A DNA stretch of 64,000 nt from Flavobacterium petrolei (GTDB lineage Bacteria > Bacteroidota > Bacteroidia > Flavobacteriales > Flavobacteriaceae), in the NCBI RefSeq assembly GCF_003314435.2, contig NZ_QNVY02000001.1, forward strand, positions 682,001-746,000, given 5' to 3'. The notes beneath the pieces are model-generated. The model was not told the origin of the DNA. It did not search any database and saw only the letters and a program-made list of their open reading frames with translations. Below are positions 52,360 to 61,876 of the stretch, piece after piece. Position 1 is the stretch's first letter. Each line of letters begins with the position of its first letter. The position numbers and the translations under genes are program-made.

Positions 52360-52842
52360 ATGAAACTACTCACTAGAATTACAAAACCTATACTATTACC
52401 AACTTGGTCACAAGATTTATTTTTAACAATTCCGCGAATTGTATGTGGATATTTACTCGCCTTCGATTTTGGAGCAGCAAAATTTGGAATGCCCTGGTCA
52501 CCAATTGACAATAATTTAGGATTATTTGAAGTCGCTTTTTGGTTCCCTAATGATGTAGCGAGTTATGGAGGAATTTTTGCTATTGCTCCAGCGTTCTTTG
52601 CTTGGATGGGTGCCTTTGCAGAAGCAGTTGGCGGTATATTTTTACTACTGGGACTGCAAACAAGAGTAACATCATTCCTTATTATCTGCACGATGCTGGT
52701 TGCTATTTTCATGCAACAAATTAACAACGGATTATGGAATTGTCTTGCCGCAATGGGATTTCTTTGGGTAGCAATGTTCTATTTAATCCTTGGTTCAGGA
52801 AGATTTGGAATTGATTATTTATTATCTAAAAACAACACATAA
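52360..52842 (+). CDS. DoxX family membrane protein
   Basis: This 160-aa inner-membrane protein has four hydrophobic helices. The family pattern is recognisable from IPRIVCGYLLAFDFGAAKFG near the first helix, AFFAWMGAFAEAVGGIFLLLGLQTRVTSFLIICTML, and the C-terminal GSGRFGIDYLLSK. DoxX proteins are related to quinol-oxidase small subunits and to MauE; the bacterial role is usually undefined. It is the middle gene of the cluster and its stop lies 1 bp before the next start, which implies coupling. Confidence 0.87.
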   Translation: MKLLTRITKPILLPTWSQDLFLTIPRIVCGYLLAFDFGAAKFGMPWSPIDNNLGLFEVAFWFPNDVASYGGIFAIAPAFFAWMGAFAEAVGGIFLLLGLQTRVTSFLIICTMLVAIFMQQINNGLWNCLAAMGFLWVAMFYLILGSGRFGIDYLLSKNNT

Positions 52843-52843
52843 T

Positions 52844-53215
52844 ATGAAAACTAAACTAGCAATAATAGCACTACTACTTTCTTTAATTTTGACCGGTTGC
52901 GTTCAAAAAACTTATCAAAAAACAGTTGTTTTTACATTGGATGCATCCGAAATAAAAAACATCAAAACTGCGGGTATAAAAGGGAATGACAAACCCTTAT
53001 CATGGAGCAAAAACAGTGAAATGAAGGCCATTAAAAAAGACAGTCTATACCAGTTAACCATTACTTTTGAAACTGGTTATACGTTTACTGAAATAAAATT
53101 TATGGTAAATGACAGTTTAGAATTTGAAAACAAAGACAACCGAAGAGTTAATTTCTCCACAACAGACACTACTTTTTACAAAGCAAAATTCAATTATAAG
53201 CATACAAATCCTTAA
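52844..53215 (+). CDS. Lipoprotein with a carbohydrate-binding-like beta-sandwich
   Basis: This 123-aa lipoprotein starts at 52844 (MKTKLAIIALLLSLILTGC), with lipobox LTGC and Cys19. An in-frame extension upstream lies within doxX and is not the start. The mature part (TVVFTLDASEIKNIKTAGIKGNDKPLSW, TITFETGYTFTEIKFMVNDSLEFENKDNR) resembles the starch-binding/CBM20-like or glycogen-binding beta-sandwich appended to some flavobacterial serine hydrolases. Here it stands alone on a lipid anchor. It is the last gene of the GIN-DoxX cluster. Function is unknown. Confidence 0.7.
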   Translation: MKTKLAIIALLLSLILTGCVQKTYQKTVVFTLDASEIKNIKTAGIKGNDKPLSWSKNSEMKAIKKDSLYQLTITFETGYTFTEIKFMVNDSLEFENKDNRRVNFSTTDTTFYKAKFNYKHTNP

Positions 53216-53273
53216 TTCTTAATTTTTCAAACACCACATAATTAAATCGAATTCAACTGTCAAACTTTTACCT

Positions 53274-53281
53274 TATATTTG
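53274..53281 (+). promoter_or_regulatory. -7 box of lepA
   Basis: TATATTTG exactly matches TAnnTTTG, 44 bp before the lepA ATG. Confidence 0.5.
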
Positions 53282-53325
53282 CAAATTAAATGCGAGAGCA
53301 TCAGTAAAATTGACAGATATAGAAA

Positions 53326-55122
53326 ATGAAACACATAAGGAATTTTTGCATAATTGCACATATTGACCACGGAAAAAGTACGCTTGCTGACCGATTATTA
53401 GGCGCAACACAAACCGTTACTGCTCGTGAGGAAAAAGCGCAATTGCTAGACAATATGGACTTGGAGCGCGAACGTGGGATTACCATAAAAAGTCATGCGA
53501 TTCAGATGGAATACACCTATAAAGGGCAAGAATATATTCTGAATTTGATTGATACTCCAGGACACGTCGATTTTTCGTATGAAGTTTCTCGTTCGATTGC
53601 AGCTTGCGAAGGTGCACTTTTGATTGTAGATGCTGCGCAAAGTATCCAAGCACAAACGATTTCGAATTTATATTTGGCTTTAGAAAATGATTTGGAAATA
53701 ATTCCAGTTTTGAATAAAGTAGATTTACCAAGTGCCAATCCTGAGGAAGTAAGTGACGATATTATTGATTTACTTGGATGTAAATTAGAAGATATTATTC
53801 ATGCTTCTGGTAAAACTGGTTTTGGTGTTGAAAATATATTGGCAGCAATTATCGAAAAAATTCCGCCTCCATCAGGAAATGTTGACGAGCCGTTACAAGC
53901 ACTGATTTTTGACTCGCATTACAATCCGTTTCGAGGAATCGAAGTTATTTTTCGTGTGAAAAACGGGCAAATAAAAAAAGGTCAAAAGATTAAATTCATG
54001 GCTACCGGAAACGAATATTTTGCAGATGAAATTGGTACTTTGAAATTAAACCAGGTTCCAAAACAAGTCATTTCTGCAGGTGATGTTGGATATTTAATTT
54101 CTGGGATCAAAGAAGCAAAAGAAGTAAAAGTAGGTGATACGCTAACCGATGCTAAAAACCCTACCACCAATATAATTACTGGTTTTGAAGATGTGAAACC
54201 AATGGTTTTTGCAGGGATTTATCCTGTGGATACTGAAGATTATGAAGAGTTAAGAAACTCTATGGAAAAACTGCAGCTGAATGATGCTTCGCTGGTATTT
54301 TTGCCGGAAAGTTCAGCCGCTTTGGGATTTGGTTTCCGTTGTGGATTCTTAGGAATGTTGCACATGGAAATTATCCAAGAACGTTTGGAGAGAGAGTTCA
54401 ACATGACTGTGATTACTACCGTTCCCAACGTTTCGTATTTGGCTTACACCAAAAAAGATCCCACAACACCGCTTATCGTAAATAATCCTTCGGACTTGCC
54501 AGAGCCATCTCGTTTAGACCATGTGGAAGAACCTTTTATAAAAGCAACAATCATTACCAAATCTGATTACGTTGGAAATGTAATGAGTTTGTGTATCGAA
54601 AAACGTGGATTGATTACCAATCAGACGTATTTGACTACCGAACGTGTTGAGTTGACTTTTGACATGCCTTTGGCAGAGATTGTATTTGACTTTTATGACC
54701 GTTTGAAAACCGTTTCTAAAGGATATGCTTCTTTTGATTACACGCCAATTGGGATGCGAACTTCTAATTTGGTTAAAGTAGATATCTTATTGAACGCTAC
54801 CATTGTTGATGCTTTATCCTCTTTGATGCATGCCGATAATGCATATTCGATTGGTAAAAAAATGTGTGAGAAACTAAAAGAATTAATTCCACGTCAGCAA
54901 TTTGACATTCCTGTTCAAGCTGCAATTGGTGTGAAAGTTATTTCGCGTGAAACGATAAAAGCATTACGTAAAGACGTTACCGCCAAATGTTATGGTGGAG
55001 ATATTTCTCGTAAACGTAAATTATTGGAAAAACAGAAAAAAGGTAAAAAACGTATGAGACTGGTTGGAAATGTTGAAATTCCACAAGAAGCGTTTATGGC
55101 TGTTTTGAAGTTGAATGACTAG
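53326..55122 (+). CDS. lepA: Elongation factor 4 (LepA)
   Basis: This translational GTPase back-translocates or helps mature ribosomes under stress. The full-length 598-aa protein has the G1 loop AHIDHGKST, the switch region RERGITIK, G3 DTPGHVDF and G4 NKVDLP. The C-terminal LepA-specific domain begins near [26 protein letters not shown] and has a lysine-rich [21 protein letters not shown] segment. It is monocistronic with a weak terminator after the stop. Confidence 0.97.
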   Translation: MKHIRNFCIIAHIDHGKSTLADRLLGATQTVTAREEKAQLLDNMDLERERGITIKSHAIQMEYTYKGQEYILNLIDTPGHVDFSYEVSRSIAACEGALLIVDAAQSIQAQTISNLYLALENDLEIIPVLNKVDLPSANPEEVSDDIIDLLGCKLEDIIHASGKTGFGVENILAAIIEKIPPPSGNVDEPLQALIFDSHYNPFRGIEVIFRVKNGQIKKGQKIKFMATGNEYFADEIGTLKLNQVPKQVISAGDVGYLISGIKEAKEVKVGDTLTDAKNPTTNIITGFEDVKPMVFAGIYPVDTEDYEELRNSMEKLQLNDASLVFLPESSAALGFGFRCGFLGMLHMEIIQERLEREFNMTVITTVPNVSYLAYTKKDPTTPLIVNNPSDLPEPSRLDHVEEPFIKATIITKSDYVGNVMSLCIEKRGLITNQTYLTTERVELTFDMPLAEIVFDFYDRLKTVSKGYASFDYTPIGMRTSNLVKVDILLNATIVDALSSLMHADNAYSIGKKMCEKLKELIPRQQFDIPVQAAIGVKVISRETIKALRKDVTAKCYGGDISRKRKLLEKQKKGKKRMRLVGNVEIPQEAFMAVLKLND

Positions 55123-55163
55123 ATTTTTTTAGAAGAAAGAATAAAGAGAATAGAATATAGAGA

Positions 55164-55197
55164 AAACCTGGCGATGTAAAAATTGTCAGGTTTTTTT
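55164..55197. terminator. Terminator between lepA and the PfkB kinase gene
   Basis: AACCTGGCGAT / ATTGTCAGGTT, with two G-U type pairs, is followed by a run of seven T residues on the plus strand. Confidence 0.65.
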
Positions 55198-55201
55198 GTT
55201 T

Positions 55202-56134
55202 CTATTTATTCTTCAACCATTCAAACAATCGTTTTGCATCTTCGAATTTAAACAATTGGGTTCCCTCATTCATGGTTGCTGCCGAACCGCAAGCGACTCC
55301 CCAACGAATTACTTCTTTCAGACTTTTATTTTGCGAAAGTGCCCAAACCATTCCGCCCACCATACTGTCTCCGGCACCTACTGTACTTTTTTTGGCGACA
55401 TTGGGAGCGGGAACAAACTCATATGACTCTTTTGTAACCAACACCGCGCCTTGTGGACCGAGAGAAACAACTACGATTTCGGCGCCACCTTTAGCTATGA
55501 TTTGTTTTGCGGCTTCATTTACTTCCTCCAGTTCCAATCGCTCTACGCCAATTAGTTTTGCAAGTTCACCAACATTTGGTTTGATCATATAAACACCCAC
55601 TTCTAAGGCTTTTTTTAATGCTTCGCCTGAAGTATCCACAATTAATTTAGCATTTGACTTTTTTGCGATTTCTGCAATTTTTGAATAAAAATTATCAGAT
55701 AAACCTTCATTCAAACTGCCACTGGCTACTAAGAATTTTGGTTTTAAAGCTACTATGGTTTCTAAAATTCTTTCACTTTCTTCTTCGGAAATTTTTCCAC
55801 CGGTAAATCCAAAACGGTATTGAGAATTCGTATTGTCATCCACGGCAACAAAACTTTCTCTGGTCCAACTTTCAACGGCAATTCCTTCATAGGCAATTCC
55901 TTCTTTAGCAACCAATTCTTCCAGCATTTTACCTGTAGGCCCGCCAGATGTAAAAACTGCCAATGAAGTTCCGCCCAAACGGGAAATTGCCTTGGACACG
56001 TTGATTCCGCCTCCACCAGCATCAAACCTCGGTTCCTCACATCTAATTTTCTGTTCCGGAACCAAGCCTTTAAAATGGGTACTTTTATCCAAAGCCGAGT
56101 TAACTGTTATAGTAACGATATCAAATGATTCCAT
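55202..56134 (-). CDS. PfkB-family hexose kinase (1-phosphofructokinase type)
   Basis: This 310-aa kinase has the family start IVTITVNSALDKSTHFKGLVPEQKIRC, the GGGGINVSKAISRLGG sugar-binding glycine motif, the anion-hole and catalytic motif TVGAGDSMVGGMVWAL, and an NVGELAKLIG segment as in the fructose-1-phosphate/tagatose-6-phosphate kinase branch. It is likely to phosphorylate a phosphosugar. No PTS gene is next to it, so the exact substrate (fructose-1-P, tagatose-6-P or fructose-6-P) is open. It is convergent with lepA and divergent from thiL. Confidence 0.88.
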   Translation of the reverse strand: MESFDIVTITVNSALDKSTHFKGLVPEQKIRCEEPRFDAGGGGINVSKAISRLGGTSLAVFTSGGPTGKMLEELVAKEGIAYEGIAVESWTRESFVAVDDNTNSQYRFGFTGGKISEEESERILETIVALKPKFLVASGSLNEGLSDNFYSKIAEIAKKSNAKLIVDTSGEALKKALEVGVYMIKPNVGELAKLIGVERLELEEVNEAAKQIIAKGGAEIVVVSLGPQGAVLVTKESYEFVPAPNVAKKSTVGAGDSMVGGMVWALSQNKSLKEVIRWGVACGSAATMNEGTQLFKFEDAKRLFEWLKNK

Positions 56135-56209
56135 TGTTGATGATTTTAATTACTTAAAGATGCAAAAAAATGGCGAAAATTGATACAATTAGAGGCGAAT
56201 ATTTCTTTG

Positions 56210-56217
56210 TATATTTG
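56210..56217 (+). promoter_or_regulatory. -7 box of thiL
   Basis: TATATTTG exactly matches TAnnTTTG, 23 bp before the thiL ATG. No TPP riboswitch is visible in the leader. Confidence 0.5.
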
Positions 56218-56240
56218 CAATCTCAAAACAATAAAAAATA

Positions 56241-57287
56241 ATGATCGAAGATAAAACCCCACAACGTACAAGTATTGCCCAATTAGGAGAATTTGGATTG
56301 ATAGACCATTTAACAAAAAACTTTGAAATCAATCAACCTTCTACTCTAAAAGGGATTGGCGATGATGCTGCCGTTTTGGACTTCAAAGATAAAAAGGTCG
56401 TTATCTCTACGGATTTACTGATTGAAGGAGTACATTTTGATTTGGCTTACATGCCCTTAAAACATTTGGGCTATAAAGCAGTTGTAGTCAATGTTTCAGA
56501 TATTTGTGCGATGAACGCCAAACCAACACAAATCACGGTTTCTGTTGCGGTTTCCAATCGGTTTCCACTGGAAGCGTTGGATGAATTATTTCAAGGAATT
56601 ACGCATGCAGCCCGCGAATATAATGTCGATGTTATAGGTGGTGATACGACTTCTTCCCAAAAAGGATTAATTATCAGCATTACTGCCATTGGCGAAGCAG
56701 ATGAAGAAGAAATTGTGTACAGAAACGGCGCCAAAGAAACTGATTTACTAGTGGTTACCGGTGATATTGGTGCTGCTTACATGGGATTACAAGTTTTGGA
56801 ACGTGAAAAGCAAGTTTTTCAAGTTAATCCAAATTCACAACCGGATTTAGATGCATATACGTATTTAATCGAACGTCAATTGAAGCCGGAAGCACGTAAA
56901 GATGTTCGTACTTTATTACATGCTTTAGAAATAAAACCAACTTCAATGATTGATATATCGGATGGATTGTCATCTGAAATTATGCATTTGTGCAAACAGT
57001 CCAAAGTGGGTTGTAATTTATATGAGGATAAATTACCTATCGATCCAACATTTATTAATGTTTGTGAAGAATTCAATATCGACAGTACAACAGTTGCCAT
57101 AAACGGAGGAGAAGATTACGAATTGCTTTTCACCATTGCCATGGAAGATTTTGAAAAAATCAAAGCAAATCCAAATTTCACAATTATTGGCCATATGACA
57201 CAAGAAAGTGAAGGTATTCATTTGGTAACTCGTGCCAATACCAAAATTGCTTTAAAAGCACGTGGTTGGGATGCTCTAACTGAATAA
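56241..57287 (+). CDS. thiL: Thiamine-monophosphate kinase
   Basis: This enzyme makes thiamine diphosphate from thiamine monophosphate and ATP. The 348-aa protein belongs to the PurM/ThiL/HypE superfamily. Magnesium-binding acidic motifs are visible in GIGDDAAVLDF, VVISTDLLIEGVHFD and NVSDICAMNAKPTQ. The second half has VIGGDTTSSQKGL, MIDISDGLSSEI and INGGEDYELLFTI, which complete the signature. It is monocistronic and a terminator follows. Confidence 0.95.
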   Translation: MIEDKTPQRTSIAQLGEFGLIDHLTKNFEINQPSTLKGIGDDAAVLDFKDKKVVISTDLLIEGVHFDLAYMPLKHLGYKAVVVNVSDICAMNAKPTQITVSVAVSNRFPLEALDELFQGITHAAREYNVDVIGGDTTSSQKGLIISITAIGEADEEEIVYRNGAKETDLLVVTGDIGAAYMGLQVLEREKQVFQVNPNSQPDLDAYTYLIERQLKPEARKDVRTLLHALEIKPTSMIDISDGLSSEIMHLCKQSKVGCNLYEDKLPIDPTFINVCEEFNIDSTTVAINGGEDYELLFTIAMEDFEKIKANPNFTIIGHMTQESEGIHLVTRANTKIALKARGWDALTE

Positions 57288-57305
57288 AAATTCATTAAAA
57301 AACAC

Positions 57306-57338
57306 AAAAAACGACACTTACTAGGTGTCGTTTTTTAT
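57306..57338. terminator. Bidirectional terminator between thiL and the response regulator
   Basis: AAAAACGACAC / GTGTCGTTTTT with loop TTACTAG has A- and T-runs on both sides. Confidence 0.85.
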
Positions 57339-57348
57339 TTAAGAAAAT

Positions 57349-58044
57349 TTAGAAAAGCAATCCTTTATTTTTTGCCTCACGGACTAAGTCGATATCGCTA
57401 CCGCCTTCTATCTTTAATAACTCTTTTAGGTTAAGTTTTCTTCTTTCAATTGCGACTAATGAAATCGGGATGTATTGCGTAATTTCGTTTAACTTAGTAC
57501 CTTTTGATAAATGAAATAAAATTTGTTTATCAAATTGATCAATTTGTATCGTATTTTCTTCAGATTGATTCAGCATTTTCAAAACCGACTCACTGTAATA
57601 TTTGTTGTTTTTTAAAACTTTATCGAATGCAAAAAGTAATTCATCAAACGTTAAATCATTTTTTATAACCAGCCCACTCGGATTTATAGTCTTTATAATG
57701 GTTTTTATATTTAATAGCTCCGTAAACATGGTTAACAAAATAATTTTGCAATTCGGCATATATTGCGATAATAATTTTGCTAAATCCTCCCCAGAATAAA
57801 TGTTTTTTTCTGCATACGGCGGCATGCTAATATCCAAAAAAGCGATGTCAAATAGAGGCGTATCCGGATTAGTAATAATGTCATATGCGGATTGACAATC
57901 TTTAGCTTGATCAATACAAAAATGATATTGATCTGGATGGTACCGTGTTATTGCATTTTTATATCCTTCAATTATAAAAGGATGGTCATCAACAATCAAT
58001 ATGTTATTTTTGATTATGATGTCTGCAGTTGAATCAATTGTCAT
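57349..58044 (-). CDS. Response regulator with atypical C-terminal DNA-binding domain
   Basis: This 231-aa regulator has a receiver domain with the acidic pocket VDDHPF, phospho-Asp71 in FLDISMPP, a threonine in ILLTMFTE and the conserved Lys in LVIKNDLTF. The C-terminal part (about 150-231) occupies the position of a LuxR/NarL helix-turn-helix, but the signature is divergent (ILFHLSKGTKLNEITQYIPISLVAIERRKLNLKELL). The gene starts 20 bp after the TPR kinase stop, so the kinase is its partner. DNA binding is inferred from the layout. Confidence 0.87.
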   Translation of the reverse strand: MTIDSTADIIIKNNILIVDDHPFIIEGYKNAITRYHPDQYHFCIDQAKDCQSAYDIITNPDTPLFDIAFLDISMPPYAEKNIYSGEDLAKLLSQYMPNCKIILLTMFTELLNIKTIIKTINPSGLVIKNDLTFDELLFAFDKVLKNNKYYSESVLKMLNQSEENTIQIDQFDKQILFHLSKGTKLNEITQYIPISLVAIERRKLNLKELLKIEGGSDIDLVREAKNKGLLF

Positions 58045-58064
58045 TTATTTGTAAGTGTTTATAT

Positions 58065-60089
58065 TTATTCTAACGCAATTTTGACTGCAATAACTGTGCC
58101 TTCTCCCATTTTAGAATTTATTTCAACCGTACCGTTACATTCATGGGCTCTAGAACGGATGTTTTGTAAACCTATTCCTTTTTTTGATCTGTTCACATTA
58201 AAACCTATTCCATCATCGATAATTTCCAGAACAAGATTATTTTCGGCTTTCTTAAATTTTATGGTAATGGTATCTGCATTGGCATATTTATTAATATTTT
58301 GCAAACACTCCTGAATAATTCGATATAAATTAATTTTAGTCGAGTTACTCATTAAATCCCACTTAATAGCTGGATCAATACTTAGAATCAACTTAGATTC
58401 AAAGGTTTTCTTTTGGTCCTCAAATAAGTCGTTTAGAATGGCTACAAAGTTATTAATTAATTCTGATTTTTCCCTACTCAAATCATGGGAAATCTCACGT
58501 ATGTCCTGTTCAATATTCTTTAATTCCAGCAGGTAATTATTTCTTTTTTCAACGGCGATGGTATCATCAAATTTATTTAGACTGTCCAGATTAATCCGCA
58601 AACCAAACATCCTACCTAAAACACCGTCATGCAATTCCTGGGCAACTCTTTTTTTCTCTTTAACTCTTCCGGTCTCAATAGTACTTTGCTGGGAAATCAT
58701 TAAATTATAAATATCTTCATTGGCTTTTTGTTGCCTTTGTTTGTAAACAAGTACTTTATTCTTATTTTTTTGTGTCTTTACGATATACAGAAACAATCCA
58801 AACACTGTAAAAGAAAGTAAAGCATACAACAGATTCCTGTTTTTAGTCGTCAAATTGGAGTTTTTTTCCTTCACCTCTTCTGTTTCAAATTCGATACGGG
58901 AGAATTTATTCCCTATTTTTCGCTCTGATTTTTGAAGTTTTTCATTGACACTAATGTATTCTTTAGAATAAATCGCAGCATTTTGAGGCTCAATGATGGA
59001 CAAATGCTTTAAAGATATTAAAATATTGCGATAATTATTTGTCTCTTGTGATAATGCCAATGCTTCTTTGGCATATTGACCTGCTTTTGGAATGTTTTTC
59101 ACAGAAATAAAATACTCCGACAAGTTCAATTTACTTGCAATAATACCCGTTGTAAGTTGCAAATCATCTCTGATTTTTAATGATTTATAAAATAAATCAG
59201 GAAGACCCTCCATTTCATTAAGTTTAAACTCAGAGTAGGCTAAATTATCTACTAACATTGCATATAATGAAGGCTTATCCTTAAACACATTTTCCTGCTC
59301 TAATCCCTTTTGAAAATACTTTTTAGCCTGCTCGTAATTATCGTTTTTGAGATAAGCGTAACCAATATTATTATAAGAAGTCGCTTTCGGTTGATAAAAA
59401 GAAGCCGTCAACTCATCATCAATACTAGACAATGCTTTCTTATGATAGGTCATTGCATTATCAAAATCATCTAACTCATTGTATATCGCACCAAGAAGAT
59501 TATAGGCATCGTATTGAATATTATTAGCCTTAATACTTTTTATTGCTGCCAAAGCTTTGAATACCATTATTTCACTTGCTAAAAAATCACTTTCTTTATA
59601 CTGTAGATTGGCTTTATTTAAAATTATTCTCGCTTGATTAGTCTTGTCTTCTAATTCAAGATACATTTTCTCTGCTTTGTCATAATATAAAAAAGAACTA
59701 TCCGATACTGCTTGAGAATCATAATAATCCGCTAAATAAGTATAGCCCTTTGCAAGACTAATAAAATCCTGTTTCTCTTCAGATTTTTTCAGCACCACAA
59801 ACACTGTTTTTTTATACTCTTCAAATTTGTCTAAATTGTAATATCGATTAGCAATTTTAAATAAATTTACTCGATGCAACGAGTCATTTTCTTGACCTGC
59901 AACAATTTTTGATGCTTTTTTTATATATATCTCTCTCAACTGAGGAGACAAATCGAAATCATTTGCCAAAGAAAAATAAGAAGAGAGTGTGTCTTCTGAA
60001 CCCTCATTAATAAAGGAAACTTTTTTCTTTTGGTTACAACCAAAAAAAAAGAGTACAACAACAAGTAATATAGATGAGATAAATTTCAA
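58065..60089 (-). CDS. TPR-containing sensor histidine kinase (HisKA_3 type)
   Basis: This 674-aa kinase has an N-terminal lipoprotein-like signal (LFFFGC, Cys18), a long periplasmic stretch of TPR repeats (about 60-400, for example AYNLLGAIYNELDDFDNAMTYHKKAL and SYNNIGYAYLKNDNYEQAKKYFQKGL), and a transmembrane helix at about 428-445. The kinase core follows: phospho-His487 in QELHDGVLGRMFGL, N-box IIQECLQNINKYA, and ATP lid DDGIGF..KGIGLQNI. It is co-transcribed with the downstream response regulator. The TPR region suggests it senses a peptide or protein. Upstream, beyond a terminator, lies a 61-aa exported peptide gene. Confidence 0.92.
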   Translation of the reverse strand: MKFISSILLVVVLFFFGCNQKKKVSFINEGSEDTLSSYFSLANDFDLSPQLREIYIKKASKIVAGQENDSLHRVNLFKIANRYYNLDKFEEYKKTVFVVLKKSEEKQDFISLAKGYTYLADYYDSQAVSDSSFLYYDKAEKMYLELEDKTNQARIILNKANLQYKESDFLASEIMVFKALAAIKSIKANNIQYDAYNLLGAIYNELDDFDNAMTYHKKALSSIDDELTASFYQPKATSYNNIGYAYLKNDNYEQAKKYFQKGLEQENVFKDKPSLYAMLVDNLAYSEFKLNEMEGLPDLFYKSLKIRDDLQLTTGIIASKLNLSEYFISVKNIPKAGQYAKEALALSQETNNYRNILISLKHLSIIEPQNAAIYSKEYISVNEKLQKSERKIGNKFSRIEFETEEVKEKNSNLTTKNRNLLYALLSFTVFGLFLYIVKTQKNKNKVLVYKQRQQKANEDIYNLMISQQSTIETGRVKEKKRVAQELHDGVLGRMFGLRINLDSLNKFDDTIAVEKRNNYLLELKNIEQDIREISHDLSREKSELINNFVAILNDLFEDQKKTFESKLILSIDPAIKWDLMSNSTKINLYRIIQECLQNINKYANADTITIKFKKAENNLVLEIIDDGIGFNVNRSKKGIGLQNIRSRAHECNGTVEINSKMGEGTVIAVKIALE

Positions 60090-60138
60090 TAGAGAGAATA
60101 TAGTTCTTTCAAAAATAACAAAATAAAATTAGTCCCAT

Positions 60139-60176
60139 AAAAAAAGGTTGCCAAATTTCTTTGGCAACCTTTTTAA
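60139..60176 (-). terminator. Terminator between the small exported peptide and the TPR kinase
   Basis: A perfect inverted repeat AAAAAGGTTGCCAAA / TTTGGCAACCTTTTT with loop TTTC lies 18 bp after the small gene's stop. Confidence 0.85.
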
Positions 60177-60193
60177 TATATTTAAAAAGTCTA

Positions 60194-60379
60194 CTAATCC
60201 ATTTTCTTGTTCCCACCTACAGATTGTGCCCCGTTAATCTCCAATTTTACATTTTCGATTTTAAAAACCTCTGCTTTATTGTCTTTTTTTGTTACTGAGG
60301 TGATTTCTTCATTTGAAGTAAAAGAAGTTAATACCATCACTAAAGAAAATAATCCGATTGTTACTATTGCTTTTTTCAT
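60194..60379 (-). CDS. Small exported peptide of unknown function
   Basis: This 61-aa protein has an N-terminal signal peptide or anchor (about 1-22, IVTIGLFSLVMVLTSFTSN) and a polar, lysine-rich mature part of about 38 aa (NKAEVFKIENVKLEINGAQSVGGNKKMD). It has its own terminator and lies between the LytTR regulator and the TPR kinase, all on the minus strand. I recognise no family. The location next to a periplasmic-TPR kinase makes a signalling or accessory role conceivable, but nothing in the sequence proves it. Confidence 0.6.
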   Translation of the reverse strand: MKKAIVTIGLFSLVMVLTSFTSNEEITSVTKKDNKAEVFKIENVKLEINGAQSVGGNKKMD

Positions 60380-60555
60380 AATTTGGGGATTTTATGTTTT
60401 TGTTGTTTTTACATTTGTTATGATGGTGATTATCACTGTATCATGATGTAAAACTACTTCGCATATCCCAAAAAACAACACCTAAAAAAGGGTTAGTGGT
60501 AGAACATATTCAATTGGTAGTGTACAGGTATCAAATTAGGGTAAACTGCATTATT

Positions 60556-61368
60556 TTAAATTTCTAGGTAATTTCCATTAGCAAAATCAGAAATAACTTG
60601 ATCAACATTACCTTTGTACAATTTAGAAAAAGGCAATCTTGAATTGGTGTTTTTTATATAACAAACTGAGTTTCCATTGTGGATTCGAGAAATATAGTTT
60701 CGATTTACAATATAACTTTTATGAATCCTAATAAAAGGATAGGATAATACCGCTTCAAAATATTTTAGTGTTTTGAAAGCCGTTATCATTTCACCGTTAT
60801 TCAAATGAATGTCTGTAGAATTATTATCTGCTTGGAAGAAACAAATGTCTTTAGCATCAATATACCTGTGATCTCCATAGGATTTGATACACAATCGTAA
60901 AGGATGTAATTCATTTGGCATTTTTTGTTCCGATGAAAATAGAGAATTACCAACATGTTTTGCTCGTTCGACAATCCCTATTTCTTCTTCCCTTTTTGAT
61001 TTATTTAACCTCAACATCAATTTTATAATATCCGATTGAGTTACCGGCTTCAATAAGTACTCTTTCACTTCATATTGAAAAGAATCAAAAGCCAAATTCT
61101 TTTCTTGCGTAGTCACAATAATCTTGGGAAGTATCGTTAAATATTTGTGTAAAGTATCAATAAAACCAAGTGATAAATTAGAGTCCACATGTACTGGATC
61201 AATTTCAAGAAAAATTATTTCCGGTTTTTTTTCTAAAATAAGGTTTAAACCATCCACAGCATTTTGTACGGAGCCAATAAAGGAAAGTTCTGAAAAACCA
61301 TCTGCAATTGCTTTAGTTTTCAAAATACTTTCTTGATCATCGTCAATAATAACGTACGAATAATTCAT
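60556..61368 (-). CDS. LytTR-family regulator with a receiver lacking the phospho-Asp
   Basis: This 270-aa regulator has an N-terminal receiver-like domain (about 1-125) and a C-terminal LytTR DNA-binding domain (about 165-262). The receiver keeps the acidic pair (IIDDDQ), the Thr (IIVTTQEK) and the Lys (YLLKPVTQ), but the phospho-acceptor position is Glu55 (IIFLEIDP) instead of Asp. The LytTR part has DICFFQADNNSTDIHLNNGEM and FIRIHKSYIVNRNYISRI, typical of the family. No LytS-type kinase is adjacent. It may act without phosphorylation. Confidence 0.88.
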   Translation of the reverse strand: MNYSYVIIDDDQESILKTKAIADGFSELSFIGSVQNAVDGLNLILEKKPEIIFLEIDPVHVDSNLSLGFIDTLHKYLTILPKIIVTTQEKNLAFDSFQYEVKEYLLKPVTQSDIIKLMLRLNKSKREEEIGIVERAKHVGNSLFSSEQKMPNELHPLRLCIKSYGDHRYIDAKDICFFQADNNSTDIHLNNGEMITAFKTLKYFEAVLSYPFIRIHKSYIVNRNYISRIHNGNSVCYIKNTNSRLPFSKLYKGNVDQVISDFANGNYLEI

Positions 61369-61876
61369 CTGGTTTTTTTCTGGAATAGATTATAGCCTAC
61401 ATTAAAATGAAATATACAATAGACTCAAATGTAATTAGTTTTCATTAAGGAAATTGTATCAACAAAAGTATGAAATAACAAGTAATAAAAATAGATTACT
61501 ACTTTAAACCAAATTTTTAATCCTGTTATGAAAACTGTTAGCATTACAATTCCATAAATAAATAGTAAGAAGGAAATACAATCGAATGTTATGGAGCTCT
61601 ATTATAACTAACTGTTTGCTAAAAGGCCTAAGGTTATCTTTTTTGCTACACATTAAAAATATTTGATTTGTTTTTTGACAAAAGGATTTATTAGTACTCT
61701 AAATTGTAGAACCCCTTTTAATAATTGGCTGAGTGATTGCTTTATTAGTCCTAACGAAATGTCAAATTATTATGCTAGCCACATTTCTAATAATCAATGA
61801 ATACCTAAAATAATTGATGTACTAAGAATGCTTTTTTTACAAATTTATCTTACTTTTATCCAAAAAAAACAACCCT
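61369..61876. other. 508-bp non-coding spacer
   Basis: This AT-rich region lies between divergent genes, the LytTR regulator and a beta-barrel protein. I see no ORF of coding character, tRNA, terminator or recognisable repeat. It should contain both promoters, but no exact TAnnTTTG box stands out. Confidence 0.5.

Noticed and set aside
56135..56240. TPP riboswitch before thiL
   Set aside because: The leader is only about 20 nt and has none of the THI-box conserved segments.
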